Of a stretch of 61,785 bases of DNA, positions 8,899 to 18,716 are shown piece after piece. This stretch comes from Flavobacterium sp. (lineage in GTDB: Bacteria; Bacteroidota; Bacteroidia; Flavobacteriales; Flavobacteriaceae). The stretch covers positions 1-61,785 of the forward strand of contig NZ_JASLCE010000119.1 in NCBI RefSeq assembly GCF_030146175.1, given 5' to 3'. The stretch's first letter is position 1, and every line of letters begins with the position of its first letter. The translations under genes were made by a program, and so were the position numbers. The notes under the pieces were generated by a model. That model made no database searches, was not told where the DNA came from, and was given only the letters and a program-made list of their open reading frames with translations.

Positions 8899-11070
8899 AT
8901 GAATTACTTTAAAAAATCGTTATTTCTACTGTTACTGACTTCACTGTCAGCGGTAGCACAACAAAAAATTACGCTCGAAGAGATTTGGAGCGGTGCTTTT
9001 AGAACGCAGGGAATGACTGCTTTAGAAGCGATGAAGAACACGAATCAGTATACCGTTCTGAATTATGACCGGAATACGCGGTCGTCACAAATCGATCTGT
9101 ATGATTTTGCCACACTAAACAAAGTCACCGCGCTAATCGACTCTAAAGATCACAAACAACTGGACGGAATAGACAGTTATAGCTTTAGCCCGGACGAAAA
9201 GAAAATTTTAATTGCGAATAATTCCGATCAGATTTTCCGCCATTCTTTTGTAGCCGATTATTTTATCTACGATATTGCCAAAAAGACCCTGACCAAACTG
9301 GCCGACTATAAAGTTCAGGAGCCAACCTTCTCACCGGACGGGACTAAAATAGGATATGCACACGACAACAACTTATACGTGTACGACCTGACTACTCAAA
9401 AACACACTCAAATCACTAAAGACGGAAAGAAAAACCACATCATCAACGGTATTACCGATTGGGTGTATGAGGAAGAATTCTCGTTTGTACGTGCTTTCGA
9501 CTGGAATGCGGGAAGCGATAAAATCGGATTTATCCGTTTTGACGAAACCGAAGTGCCGGAATTCTCTATGGACATGTACAACCAAGGATTATATCCGACA
9601 CAATACGTATTCAAATATCCAAAAGCAGGAGAGAAGAATGCCGTTGTATCGTTACATGTATATGATGTAAAAACCGGAGCGACTAAAAAAATCAACTTAG
9701 ACACTTATAAGGATTTCTATATTGCCCGTATCAAATGGACGAATGAAGCGAATACGTTAAGTGCGCAGGTGTTAAACCGCCATCAGAACAATCTGGATCT
9801 TTTATTTGTAGACGGAAATTCCGGAGCGACAAAAATCGTTGTAAACGAAAAAGACAAAGCTTATGTTGATGTAACGGATAACCTAACGTTCTTAAAAGAC
9901 AACAGTTTTATCTGGACCAGCGAAAAAGACGGATTTAACCATATTTATCACTACGATAAAAACGGAAAGTTGATCAACCAAATTACCAAAGGGAAATGGG
10001 AAGTGACCAACTACTACGGATTCGATACTAAGACGGGAACAATTTTCTATCAGTCGGTAGAAAACGGTTCTATCAACCGTGATGTGTACAGCATCAAATT
10101 AAACGGAAAAGACAAAAAGAGACTAACTACGGAAACCGGTACCAATGCGGCGACGTTTAGTCCGAATTTTGAGTACTTTATCAATTCGTTTTCAAGTGCT
10201 AAAAACACACCGCGCTATACGCTTAACGAAAGCAAAACCGGGAAGCTTGTAAAAACCATCGTTTCGAACGAAGCTTTGGAAAGCAAACTGGCAAAATACG
10301 ACTTACCAACAAAAGAGTTTTTTGAATTAACCACTGAAAAAGGAAACCGTTTAAACGCGTGGATTCTTAAACCGAAAGATTTTGACCCGAACAAAAAATA
10401 CCCGGTATTTATGTACCAGTATTCCGGACCGGGATCACAACAGGTAAACAACGACTGGAACAATACCGATGATTACTGGTTTGCGATGTTAACGCAACAA
10501 GGGTATATCGTAGCTTGTGTTGACGGACGCGGAACCGGTTTTAAAGGAGCAGAATTTAAAAAATGCACCTATAAAGAATTAGGAAAATTTGAGGTAGAAG
10601 ATCAGATCAATGCAGCAAAAGTAATCGGCAACTACCCTTATGTTGACAAAGCCAGAATTGGAATTTTTGGTTGGAGTTATGGAGGTTTTATGTCGTCGAA
10701 CTGTATTTTCCAGGGGAACGACACCTTTAAAATGGCCATTGCTGTGGCTCCGGTTACCAGCTGGAGATATTATGACAGCGTTTATACAGAACGATACATG
10801 CAGACACCTCAGGAGAATGCATCCGGATATGACAACAATTCACCGATCACCCATGTGGCGAAATTAAAAGGAAATTTCCTTTTGATCCACGGAACGGCCG
10901 ATGACAATGTACACGTACAGAATACCATGAAAATGGTGGAAGCATTGGTACAGGCAAACAAACAGTTTGACTGGGCGATTTATCCGGACAAAAACCACGG
11001 TATCTACGGCGGTAAAACCCGTTTGCAGTTGTATACTAAAATGACCAACTTTATCAAAGAAAAACTATAA
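8899..11070 (+). CDS. S9 family dipeptidyl peptidase (DPP IV-like), exported
   Basis: A serine peptidase of the DPP IV type that removes N-terminal dipeptides in the periplasm. I choose the ATG at 8899 because it gives a clean signal peptide (MNYFKKSLFLLLLTSLSAVA); a start at 8872 would add nine residues ahead of it. The N-terminal part is a beta-propeller with repeats such as FSPDEKKI and FSPDGTKIGY. The C-terminal alpha/beta-hydrolase domain carries the triad Ser593 (GWSYGG), Asp668 (HGTADDNVH) and His700 (KNHGIYGG), with spacing close to human DPP IV. The protein is 723 residues. It lies 32 bases upstream of four peptide transporter genes, pointing to peptide scavenging. Confidence 0.93.
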   Translation: MNYFKKSLFLLLLTSLSAVAQQKITLEEIWSGAFRTQGMTALEAMKNTNQYTVLNYDRNTRSSQIDLYDFATLNKVTALIDSKDHKQLDGIDSYSFSPDEKKILIANNSDQIFRHSFVADYFIYDIAKKTLTKLADYKVQEPTFSPDGTKIGYAHDNNLYVYDLTTQKHTQITKDGKKNHIINGITDWVYEEEFSFVRAFDWNAGSDKIGFIRFDETEVPEFSMDMYNQGLYPTQYVFKYPKAGEKNAVVSLHVYDVKTGATKKINLDTYKDFYIARIKWTNEANTLSAQVLNRHQNNLDLLFVDGNSGATKIVVNEKDKAYVDVTDNLTFLKDNSFIWTSEKDGFNHIYHYDKNGKLINQITKGKWEVTNYYGFDTKTGTIFYQSVENGSINRDVYSIKLNGKDKKRLTTETGTNAATFSPNFEYFINSFSSAKNTPRYTLNESKTGKLVKTIVSNEALESKLAKYDLPTKEFFELTTEKGNRLNAWILKPKDFDPNKKYPVFMYQYSGPGSQQVNNDWNNTDDYWFAMLTQQGYIVACVDGRGTGFKGAEFKKCTYKELGKFEVEDQINAAKVIGNYPYVDKARIGIFGWSYGGFMSSNCIFQGNDTFKMAIAVAPVTSWRYYDSVYTERYMQTPQENASGYDNNSPITHVAKLKGNFLLIHGTADDNVHVQNTMKMVEALVQANKQFDWAIYPDKNHGIYGGKTRLQLYTKMTNFIKEKL

Positions 11071-11102
11071 TTAAACCAAACCAAAAACCAAAAACGAAGC
11101 AA

Positions 11103-12779
11103 ATGAGCGAACAGAATGTAAAACAAGGACATCCAAAGGGACTTTGGGTATTATTCGGAACCGAAATGTGGGAGCGGTTCAACTTCTATGGAATGCGTGC
11201 ATTGTTAACCTTATTCCTGGTTAACTCCTTAATGATGAAAGAGGAAGAAGCTTCCTTAATTTATGGTGGATTTCTTGGTTTATGTTATCTGACACCTATG
11301 TTAGGTGGATTTATTTCCGACCGTTTTTTAGGAAACCGTAACTGTATTATGTTGGGTGGTTCGTTAATGGCCATCGGACAGTTATTGCTTTTTGCGAGTG
11401 CTACGGTATTTCCAAACAATTTAGAATTAGCCAAAACATTAATGTATGCGGCTTTAGGGGTTATCATTTTTGGTAACGGATTTTTCAAACCGAATATTTC
11501 CAGTATGGTGGGAAGTTTGTATCCAAAACAGGAAAAAAGCAAATTGGATACGGCTTTTACCATTTTCTATATGGGGATCAATATCGGAGCTTTCTTAGGA
11601 CAATTTATCTGTCCGATTGTAGGTGACGTAAAAGATGCCGGTGGAATGCGTGACATCCATGCGTTCAAATGGGGATTCTTAGCAGCTGCTTTGGCAATGA
11701 CCATTGGTACAGCGGTATTCTTCTTCCTTAAAAATAAATATGTGGTAACGCCGGAAGGAAAACCACTGGGAGGATTACCATCAGGACATGATGCTTCCGA
11801 TTTCGAAGAAGGTGAAGCACAAAAAGCGAACTTCTCAACGACTTCATTAATCGTAGCGGTTATCGCTTTTGTAGGATTAGGATTTTTATTCCATTATGCG
11901 GTAGGACAAAACGTAATTTACTCGATGATTTATGCGAGTGGTCTTACATTGGCCGGATTGATTTTATCGGATAAATCATTAACAAAAATTGAAAGAGACA
12001 GAATCTTAGTAATTTATATCGTTTCGTTTTTCGTAATCTTTTTCTGGGCAGCTTTCGAACAGGCAGGTTCTTCGTTAACGTTTATCGCCGATAACCAGAC
12101 CGATCGTAACTTCTTCGGATGGCAAATGCCTCCATCAATGGTACAGATTTTTAACGGATTATTCGTTGTAATGTTAGCCGTTCCGTTCAGTATCTTATGG
12201 GATAAATTAAGAGCCAAAGGAAACGAGCCGATTTCACCAATGAAACAGGCTTTCGGATTGATGCTAATTGCAGTGAGTTATTTTATTATTGCTTACAATG
12301 TAAAAGACCTTGGAAACAGTGGTTTATTGGCAATCAAATGGTTAATCTTATTATATTTAATTCAAACTTGTGGTGAGTTGTGTTTATCGCCAATCGGACT
12401 ATCGTTGGTAGGTAAATTATCACCAAAACGTTTTGCATCCCTATTATACGGTGTATTTTTCTTATCGAATGCTTCTGGATATGCATTAGCAGGAACATTA
12501 GGATCGATCTTACCGGCAACGGGAGATAAATTCAAAAAAGCACAAGAATTAGGAATTGACCTTCAGGCAGTTTTAGACAAAACCGTAACACCAACAGCTG
12601 AACAATTAAAATTATTGGCCGATAATCAGATCAGTGCGCAATACCGCGTATTCGCAGGATTTGAAATCCACAACCTATTCGAATTCTTTATGGTATTCGT
12701 AGTATTGTGTGGTGCTGCATCAGTAGTATTATTCTTATTGACTCCGGTTCTTAAGAAAATGATGCACGGAGTAAGATAA
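11103..12779 (+). CDS. POT-family proton-dependent peptide transporter (copy 1)
   Basis: A major-facilitator membrane protein of 558 residues that would import di- or tripeptides with protons. It has the ExxER motif at E21-M-W-E-R25 on helix 1, the PTR2 signature GGFISDRFLGNR (68-79), and GFFKPNIS with the conserved lysine on helix 4, then YMGINIGAF. Twelve or more hydrophobic helices are evident. It is the first of four tandem paralogues, starts 32 bases after the peptidase gene and ends 24 bases before copy 2, so a shared transcript is likely. A roughly 55-residue soluble stretch (about 500-545) lies before the last helix. Confidence 0.93.
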   Translation: MSEQNVKQGHPKGLWVLFGTEMWERFNFYGMRALLTLFLVNSLMMKEEEASLIYGGFLGLCYLTPMLGGFISDRFLGNRNCIMLGGSLMAIGQLLLFASATVFPNNLELAKTLMYAALGVIIFGNGFFKPNISSMVGSLYPKQEKSKLDTAFTIFYMGINIGAFLGQFICPIVGDVKDAGGMRDIHAFKWGFLAAALAMTIGTAVFFFLKNKYVVTPEGKPLGGLPSGHDASDFEEGEAQKANFSTTSLIVAVIAFVGLGFLFHYAVGQNVIYSMIYASGLTLAGLILSDKSLTKIERDRILVIYIVSFFVIFFWAAFEQAGSSLTFIADNQTDRNFFGWQMPPSMVQIFNGLFVVMLAVPFSILWDKLRAKGNEPISPMKQAFGLMLIAVSYFIIAYNVKDLGNSGLLAIKWLILLYLIQTCGELCLSPIGLSLVGKLSPKRFASLLYGVFFLSNASGYALAGTLGSILPATGDKFKKAQELGIDLQAVLDKTVTPTAEQLKLLADNQISAQYRVFAGFEIHNLFEFFMVFVVLCGAASVVLFLLTPVLKKMMHGVR

Positions 12780-12803
12780 TTTTAATCCCTTTAATAAGCA
12801 GCT

Positions 12804-14462
12804 ATGTGGAATAAACATCCAAAGGCATTGCCATTTTTGTTCCTGTCCGAAATGTGGGAACGTTTCGGTTATTATCTGATGATTGGTATTTTCACGCTTT
12901 ATCTAAAAGACGTGGAAGCCGGTTTTGCAATGACCGAAAAAGAAGCCTCCGATTTATACGGAACTTTTATTGCATTAGTATTCTTAACACCCTTTTTGGG
13001 CGGATTAATAGCCGACCGTTATCTGGGGTATCGCAAATCGATTGTATTGGGAGGAATCCTGATGGGACTCGGTTATTTCCTGATGGGCGTGCATTCGATT
13101 ACTGTATTGTATATCGCAATGACGCTGGTTATTGTTGGTAACGGATTTTTTAAACCGAATATTTCGACCCTGTTAGGAAACTTCTATTCCAAAGAAGAAT
13201 ACAAAGACAAAAAAGACGAAGGCTACAACATTTTCTATATGGGAATTAACGTAGGTGCCTTTATCTGTAACTTCTTCGGAGCAGCACTGCAAATCCTGTT
13301 AGGATGGCACTGGGCTTTTATGGCTGCCGGTGTGGGAATGTTTATCGGAGTATTCGTATTCCTGATGGGAACCAAGCATTATGCGGGTTATGATCATAAA
13401 AAAGGCGTACAGGAAGGTGATATGCCTTTCTGGAAAATCGTATTATTTATTTTGGTACCGTCGGCGGTATTTGGAGTAATCGGATGGTTGCTAAAAGGAG
13501 TGGCTTCCGAGTCCAATCCGGACAGTTATATCTTCGGATCCGATAGTACCGATGCCTTTATCTTTGCCTGTATTCCGGTAATATTGTTTTATTCCAGCTT
13601 ATATTTTAAAGCAAAAACAGAAGACAAACGACCGATTGCGGCCTTATTGGCCATTTTCGGTGTCGTAATATTATTCTGGGCCGTTTTCAAACTAAACGGC
13701 TCGGCATTGACAACCTGGGCCGATCGTTATACCGATCGTCAGACAACCGGTACCACTTCAAAAGTGTTTAACGGATTAAAACTGGCCAAGGAAGTTGAGT
13801 ACAAAAAAGACTCCGTCGAATTATACGATGCGCAGTTCCGTTTGCAAAAAGTAAACGGGGTAGTTCAAAAAGAAGTCAATTACCCATTGTATTTTAGAAA
13901 CGTAGCACCGGAAAAATTACCGGCCGAAGGATCGAAAGTAAGTTTATGGGCCACCAATTTAAGTCAGTCGATTAACCCGGGTTGGGTGATCATCTTAACA
14001 CCTTTGGTAGTTGCCTTTTTTACCTTCCTTCGCAGCCGTCGTAAAGAACCGTCAACACCAACCAAGATCGCTTTCGGTTTACTGATTTCAGCTTTATCGG
14101 TATTGGTTATGGTTGCAGCGGTAAAAATGGGCGGCAACGGAACCGAAAAAGTTAGCGTATGGTGGTTGGTAGCCAACTATGGCGTGATCACGATCGGGGA
14201 ACTGTTTTTAAGTCCGATGGGATTATCGGTGGTTTCGAAGTTAAGCCCAACCAATATTACCTCGTTAATGATGGGAGGATGGTTTTTAGCAACGTCAATC
14301 GGAAACAAATTAAGTGGTGTACTGGCCAGTATGTGGGATACCTACGAAGACAAAACAGACTTCTTCTGGGTCAATTTTAGCTTATTGCTAACGGCATCCT
14401 TAATGATGTTTGTGTTGTTGAAATGGTTAAATGCCATTATGAAAGAAAAAGGAATAAATTAG
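12804..14462 (+). CDS. POT-family peptide transporter (copy 2, with long central loop)
   Basis: A 552-residue POT protein. It keeps E16-M-W-E-R20, the GGLIADRYLGYR signature and GFFKPNIS. It differs from its neighbours by an extra polar segment of about 70 residues (roughly 315-390, including KEVEYKKDSVELYDAQFRLQ) between two helices in the middle of the protein. The loop has no cysteines and no domain I recognise. It may add a periplasmic face for substrate choice, which is inference. It ends only 3 bases before copy 3, the tightest junction in the array. Confidence 0.92.
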   Translation: MWNKHPKALPFLFLSEMWERFGYYLMIGIFTLYLKDVEAGFAMTEKEASDLYGTFIALVFLTPFLGGLIADRYLGYRKSIVLGGILMGLGYFLMGVHSITVLYIAMTLVIVGNGFFKPNISTLLGNFYSKEEYKDKKDEGYNIFYMGINVGAFICNFFGAALQILLGWHWAFMAAGVGMFIGVFVFLMGTKHYAGYDHKKGVQEGDMPFWKIVLFILVPSAVFGVIGWLLKGVASESNPDSYIFGSDSTDAFIFACIPVILFYSSLYFKAKTEDKRPIAALLAIFGVVILFWAVFKLNGSALTTWADRYTDRQTTGTTSKVFNGLKLAKEVEYKKDSVELYDAQFRLQKVNGVVQKEVNYPLYFRNVAPEKLPAEGSKVSLWATNLSQSINPGWVIILTPLVVAFFTFLRSRRKEPSTPTKIAFGLLISALSVLVMVAAVKMGGNGTEKVSVWWLVANYGVITIGELFLSPMGLSVVSKLSPTNITSLMMGGWFLATSIGNKLSGVLASMWDTYEDKTDFFWVNFSLLLTASLMMFVLLKWLNAIMKEKGIN

Positions 14463-14465
14463 CAT

Positions 14466-15977
14466 ATGAATACAAGAGAAACTTTAGAAGAAATACAAAG
14501 TTTTAAAGGCAAGTACCCCAAACAATTGTGGTACTTGTTTTTTAGTGAAATGTGGGAACGTTTCAGTTTTTACGGAATGAGAGGAATGTTGGTGATCTTT
14601 ATGGTAAGCCAACTAATGATGAATGGAAAAGTGGCCAACCTGCAATATGGCGCCACACAGGCATTCGTATATGCCTTTACTTTTATCGGAGGATTATTTG
14701 CCGATAAAATCTTAGGATATCGTAAATCCCTGTTTTGGGGTGGGCTATTAATGATCGTGGGAAGTGTTATTTTGGCGATCGATCCGAAGCAGTTTTTCTT
14801 TTTCGGAATCAGCTTTACCATTGTAGGAACCGGATTCTTTAAACCGAATATCTCAACCATGGTTGGGAAATTGTATAAAGATGACGATATCCGTAGAGAT
14901 GCGGGATTCTCGTTGTTCTATGCCGGGGTTAACCTGGGAGCTTTAATCGGTGGTTATATCTGTATCGCAGTTGCCAACGGAAGTATGCTAAGTAGTATGG
15001 TGCCGGAACATTTGCGTTGGAATGTAGCCTTTGGTTTTGCTTCAGTGGTGATGTTTATCAGTTTGATCACGTTTACGCAAACGCAGAAAAGCCTTGGTCC
15101 AATCGGACTTTCGCCGCTATTGCATCTGGAAACATCCAAAAGGAAGCTATACGAATACGCAACCTATATCGGATCGTTAATCGTATTGCCAATCATCATG
15201 ACAATGGTGTCCAAAACAGAATACACGGACATCTTTATGTACATTATCGGACCGTGTTCGTTATTGTATTTGTTTTATGAAATGAAAAACTACTCAGTAG
15301 CCGAAAATAAAAAATTATTAGCGGCCTTGGTATTTATCATCTTTTCGATTTTCTTTTGGGCGTTCTTCGAACAAAGTGGCGGATCGTTAAGCCTTTTCGC
15401 GGCCAACAACCTAAACAATACCATGTTCGGAATGAAATTCGATCCGAATGGTGTCAACAACTCGGCAAACTCTTTTTTTGTAATTGTCTTTGCTGCTTTT
15501 GTTGGAATGGTTTGGTTGTGGATGGCGCGTAGAAAAATCGAACCAAATACCATCGTAAAATTCGGATTGGGCTTCCTGTTTTTAGCGGGTGGTTTCTACG
15601 TATTTTACTATACCAAATTCTTTGCCGATGTAAACGGTATGACCGGATTAGACTTGTTTACCTTCGGTTGGTTTGTGATCACCTTTGGGGAATTATGCTT
15701 GTCGCCGATCGGAATGTCGGTGATGACCAAATTATCACCCGAAAAATTACAGGCGGTATTAATGGGGATGTGGTTTTTGGCCAGTGCCTATGGACAATAT
15801 CTTGCCGGAATATTAGGTGCCAATATTGCCGAAGCTTCCGAGCACGCCACCAACCTTGAAAAATTAAATATCTATGCCGATGGCTACAAGCAATTGGCAC
15901 TTTACGCCCTGATTGCAGGGATCATACTGATTGTTATTTCACCACTCGTTAAAAAACTAATGCAGGGCGTTAAATAA
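14466..15977 (+). CDS. POT-family peptide transporter (copy 3, shortest)
   Basis: A 503-residue POT protein, close to the basic 12-14 helix length of the family. E28-M-W-E-R32 sits on helix 1, GFFKPNISTMVG on helix 4, and the first signature is slightly altered to GGLFADKILGYR (lysine in place of the usual arginine after ADR). It lacks the inserted loop of copy 2 and the long linker of copy 4. A longer N-terminal tail (MNTRETLEEIQSFKGKYPKQ) precedes the first helix. It begins 3 bases after copy 2 and ends 22 bases before copy 4. Confidence 0.92.
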   Translation: MNTRETLEEIQSFKGKYPKQLWYLFFSEMWERFSFYGMRGMLVIFMVSQLMMNGKVANLQYGATQAFVYAFTFIGGLFADKILGYRKSLFWGGLLMIVGSVILAIDPKQFFFFGISFTIVGTGFFKPNISTMVGKLYKDDDIRRDAGFSLFYAGVNLGALIGGYICIAVANGSMLSSMVPEHLRWNVAFGFASVVMFISLITFTQTQKSLGPIGLSPLLHLETSKRKLYEYATYIGSLIVLPIIMTMVSKTEYTDIFMYIIGPCSLLYLFYEMKNYSVAENKKLLAALVFIIFSIFFWAFFEQSGGSLSLFAANNLNNTMFGMKFDPNGVNNSANSFFVIVFAAFVGMVWLWMARRKIEPNTIVKFGLGFLFLAGGFYVFYYTKFFADVNGMTGLDLFTFGWFVITFGELCLSPIGMSVMTKLSPEKLQAVLMGMWFLASAYGQYLAGILGANIAEASEHATNLEKLNIYADGYKQLALYALIAGIILIVISPLVKKLMQGVK

Positions 15978-15999
15978 CACAATAAATAAGCATACCATA

Positions 16000-17769
16000 A
16001 TGGCAACAACTTCAGCAAACCCCGATTTTTTTAAAACCAAAGTATTAGGACACCCTTCAGGATTATTCGTATTGTTTTTTACCGAAATGTGGGAGCGTTT
16101 TTCGTTTTACGGAATGCGCGTATTATTGGTAAATTTCCTTACAATGGCCATAGTCGGAGTCGATATGCCAGGGTGGGGATGGAGTAGTGAAAACGCCGGA
16201 GCCTTATTCGGAACCTATGCCGGATTGCTATACTTAACCCCAATTTTGGGTGGAATGATAGCCGACCGTTATATTGGTTACCGTTGGGCGATTGTAGTCG
16301 GAGCCGCCATTATGACCCTCGGTCACGCCGCTATGGCTGTAGAAACCGAGTTTATGCTTTACCTCGGATTGGGATTACTGGTTATTGGAACCGGATTCTT
16401 TAAACCGAATATGACCTCGATTATTTCCCAGATGTACAAAGACCTGCCGGAAAAAAAGGACGGTGCCTATACCATTTTTTATATGGGAGTTAATGCCGGT
16501 GCTTTTTTCGGAATGATGCTTTGTGGGTATCTGGCGGAAAAAATCGGATGGAGTTGGGGCTTCGGATTGGCCGGGATCTTTATGTTATTAGGGACACTAC
16601 AATTCTGGATGGCCAAACCGCTATTCGGAACCATTGGCGATGTACCGGATAAAGCCAAGAAAGATGCCGAAATCGATGCCACCGAAAAACGTAACCCGTT
16701 CACCGCAATCGATAAAATCCTGATCGTGATCACATCGCTAATTGGTGTGTTGTATATTTTTAACGATCCATTATCCAAAATCGGAAAAATCAATATTTTA
16801 CCACAGGAGTTTTTAGTGTCAAAAGAAACATTGACCGGACCATTGGTTGTAATTATAATCGGACTGGTGTTGTTCCTGTTTTTGGCAATCAGTCGTATTT
16901 TACGTTACGAACGTGTGGTACGCGATCGTATGTTTGCGTTTATCGTGTTTGCTTTTTTTACAGTTTTCTTCTGGTTATCGTTTGAACAGGCGGCAACGTC
17001 ACTGGTTATTTTTGCCCGTGATTTTACCGACCGTGCACTGGATGGAAATTCACTGGTGATTTTTAATATCGTAAACACCTTACTAACCGTAATTCCACTG
17101 GCGATTATCACATGGGTTTTGGTTTTATTGTTTAAACAAACACGATCTCAGATTTTACGTTCCAATATTACCCTGTTTATCTGTTTCGGATTGATGTGGG
17201 GCATCGTAATCTGGATGTTATACCGCGAATTCACAAGTACAGCATCCGAAGTGACGGTTTCCTGGTTTAGTATCCTAAACTCCTTTTTTATTATTGTTTT
17301 TGCCTCGTTATATACCCGTTGGTGGGATAGTAAATACAACCCAAGTGCGGCGGTTAAATACGGGTTGGGACTGATCATTATGGGACTGGGTTATGCCGTA
17401 TTGGCCTATGGTGCGTCGGTGATCCCACAAGGTGCCGTAGCCGGAACCGTACGCGTAAGCATGATCTGGCTTATCCTGGCGTATTTATTCCACACTTTAG
17501 GCGAATTGTGTCTGGCACCGGTAGGACTATCCTATGTGAGTAAATTGGTACCACCGCGAATGATTGCTTTTATGTTTGGAATGTGGTATCTGGGTATCGC
17601 CATCGGAAACAAACTGGCGGCTAGTGTTGGAGGAATGATCGACGATGTGGTTCGGGATTATGATATGACAACCTTTTTCCTGATCTTTACGCTGGTGCCG
17701 ATTGTAGCGGGTAGTTGTATCATGTTATTGAATCGGGTATTGAAAAAATTAATGCATGGTGTTAAATAA
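16000..17769 (+). CDS. POT-family peptide transporter (copy 4, longest)
   Basis: A 589-residue POT protein with E29-M-W-E-R33, GGMIADRYIGYR, and GTGFFKPNMTSI. Compared with the others it has an extended first loop (VGVDMPGWGWSSENAG) and a larger central region between the two six-helix bundles, with extra hydrophobic segments, so it may carry two additional helices as many bacterial POTs do. It is the last of the four copies and is followed 12 bases later by a thioredoxin-fold gene. Substrate range cannot be read from the sequence. Confidence 0.92.
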   Translation: MATTSANPDFFKTKVLGHPSGLFVLFFTEMWERFSFYGMRVLLVNFLTMAIVGVDMPGWGWSSENAGALFGTYAGLLYLTPILGGMIADRYIGYRWAIVVGAAIMTLGHAAMAVETEFMLYLGLGLLVIGTGFFKPNMTSIISQMYKDLPEKKDGAYTIFYMGVNAGAFFGMMLCGYLAEKIGWSWGFGLAGIFMLLGTLQFWMAKPLFGTIGDVPDKAKKDAEIDATEKRNPFTAIDKILIVITSLIGVLYIFNDPLSKIGKINILPQEFLVSKETLTGPLVVIIIGLVLFLFLAISRILRYERVVRDRMFAFIVFAFFTVFFWLSFEQAATSLVIFARDFTDRALDGNSLVIFNIVNTLLTVIPLAIITWVLVLLFKQTRSQILRSNITLFICFGLMWGIVIWMLYREFTSTASEVTVSWFSILNSFFIIVFASLYTRWWDSKYNPSAAVKYGLGLIIMGLGYAVLAYGASVIPQGAVAGTVRVSMIWLILAYLFHTLGELCLAPVGLSYVSKLVPPRMIAFMFGMWYLGIAIGNKLAASVGGMIDDVVRDYDMTTFFLIFTLVPIVAGSCIMLLNRVLKKLMHGVK

Positions 17770-17781
17770 ATGTTTTAGTAC

Positions 17782-18246
17782 ATGAAAAAATTAGTTTTTG
17801 TATGCATATTTGCACTGGTTTCGATGCTAACAAACGCACAGGAAACATCGTTGGAATGGCATACGGATGTTAAAAAGGCGGTACAGCTTTCGCAAAAAGA
17901 AAACAAACCCCTTTTTCTGTTTTTTACAGGAAGCGATTGGTGCGGCTGGTGCATCCGATTGCAAAAGGAAGTATTTTTTCAGCCGGAATTTGTTACTTGG
18001 GCTAAAGAAAATGTAATTTTGGTAGAATTGGATTTTCCACGGAGAAAAGCATTGGCACCCGAAGTACAACAAACCAACAACCAACTGATGCAGTTATTTG
18101 GCGTTAGAGGCTATCCGACGGTATGGTTTGTAAAAGCAACGGAAAAAGAAGGAAAAATTAATTTCGAAAAACTGGGAAGTACCGGATATGTCGCTGGCGG
18201 ACCGGCAGCCTGGTTAACAGGAGCAAATCAAATAATCAAAAAATAA
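17782..18246 (+). CDS. Exported thioredoxin-fold protein, CGWC
   Basis: A 154-residue protein with a signal peptide (residues 1-19, cut after NAQ) and a thioredoxin-like domain with the redox motif C54-G-W-C57 in FTGSDWCGWC. That FTGSDWCGWC pattern is typical of a Bacteroidota family of periplasmic thioredoxin-like proteins. It would reduce or exchange disulfides outside the cytoplasm; partners are unknown. It lies 12 bases after the fourth peptide transporter and 11 bases before a second thioredoxin-fold gene, so the two probably share the transporter transcript. Confidence 0.88.
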   Translation: MKKLVFVCIFALVSMLTNAQETSLEWHTDVKKAVQLSQKENKPLFLFFTGSDWCGWCIRLQKEVFFQPEFVTWAKENVILVELDFPRRKALAPEVQQTNNQLMQLFGVRGYPTVWFVKATEKEGKINFEKLGSTGYVAGGPAAWLTGANQIIKK

Positions 18247-18257
18247 AATAAAAAGCA

Positions 18258-18716
18258 ATGAAAAAAATACTAGTACTATTGTTCCTAACCGTTGGAGCAA
18301 TTGCTGCCCAGGCGCAGGAAATCAAATGGATGACGTTTGATGAGGCAATCAAAGCCCAAAAGAAAAATCCAAAACCTATTTTTATGGATGTCTATACCGA
18401 TTGGTGCGGACCGTGTAAATTATTAGACAAGAATACATTTAGCGACAAAACCGTTGCGGATTATATCTCGAAAAACTATTATGCCGTAAAATTTAATGCC
18501 GAAGGAAACTCGGAAGTAAACTACAAAGGCAAAAAATATACGAACCCGACTTTCGACGCGAACAGAAGGGGAAGAAACGGAATCCATGAATTTACCATGT
18601 TTTTACAGGTTCAAGGGTATCCGTCGATGTTTATCTTAGATAAAAAAGGAGATGTACAGTCACCATTGGTGGGTTACAGAACTCCTGAGGAATTGCTAAA
18701 AGATTTAAAAGGTTAA
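18258..18716 (+). CDS. Exported thioredoxin-fold protein, CGPC
   Basis: A 152-residue relative of the upstream gene, with a signal peptide (MKKILVLLFLTVGAIAAQAQ) and the classical thioredoxin active site C50-G-P-C53 in DVYTDWCGPCK. The later G-Y-P-S motif (cis-proline loop, GYPSMFILD) is present. It is likely a periplasmic reductant or thiol oxidoreductase. Its stop codon overlaps the end of the convergent comEC gene by four bases, and the hairpin that would end its transcript lies inside comEC coding sequence. Confidence 0.9.
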   Translation: MKKILVLLFLTVGAIAAQAQEIKWMTFDEAIKAQKKNPKPIFMDVYTDWCGPCKLLDKNTFSDKTVADYISKNYYAVKFNAEGNSEVNYKGKKYTNPTFDANRRGRNGIHEFTMFLQVQGYPSMFILDKKGDVQSPLVGYRTPEELLKDLKG

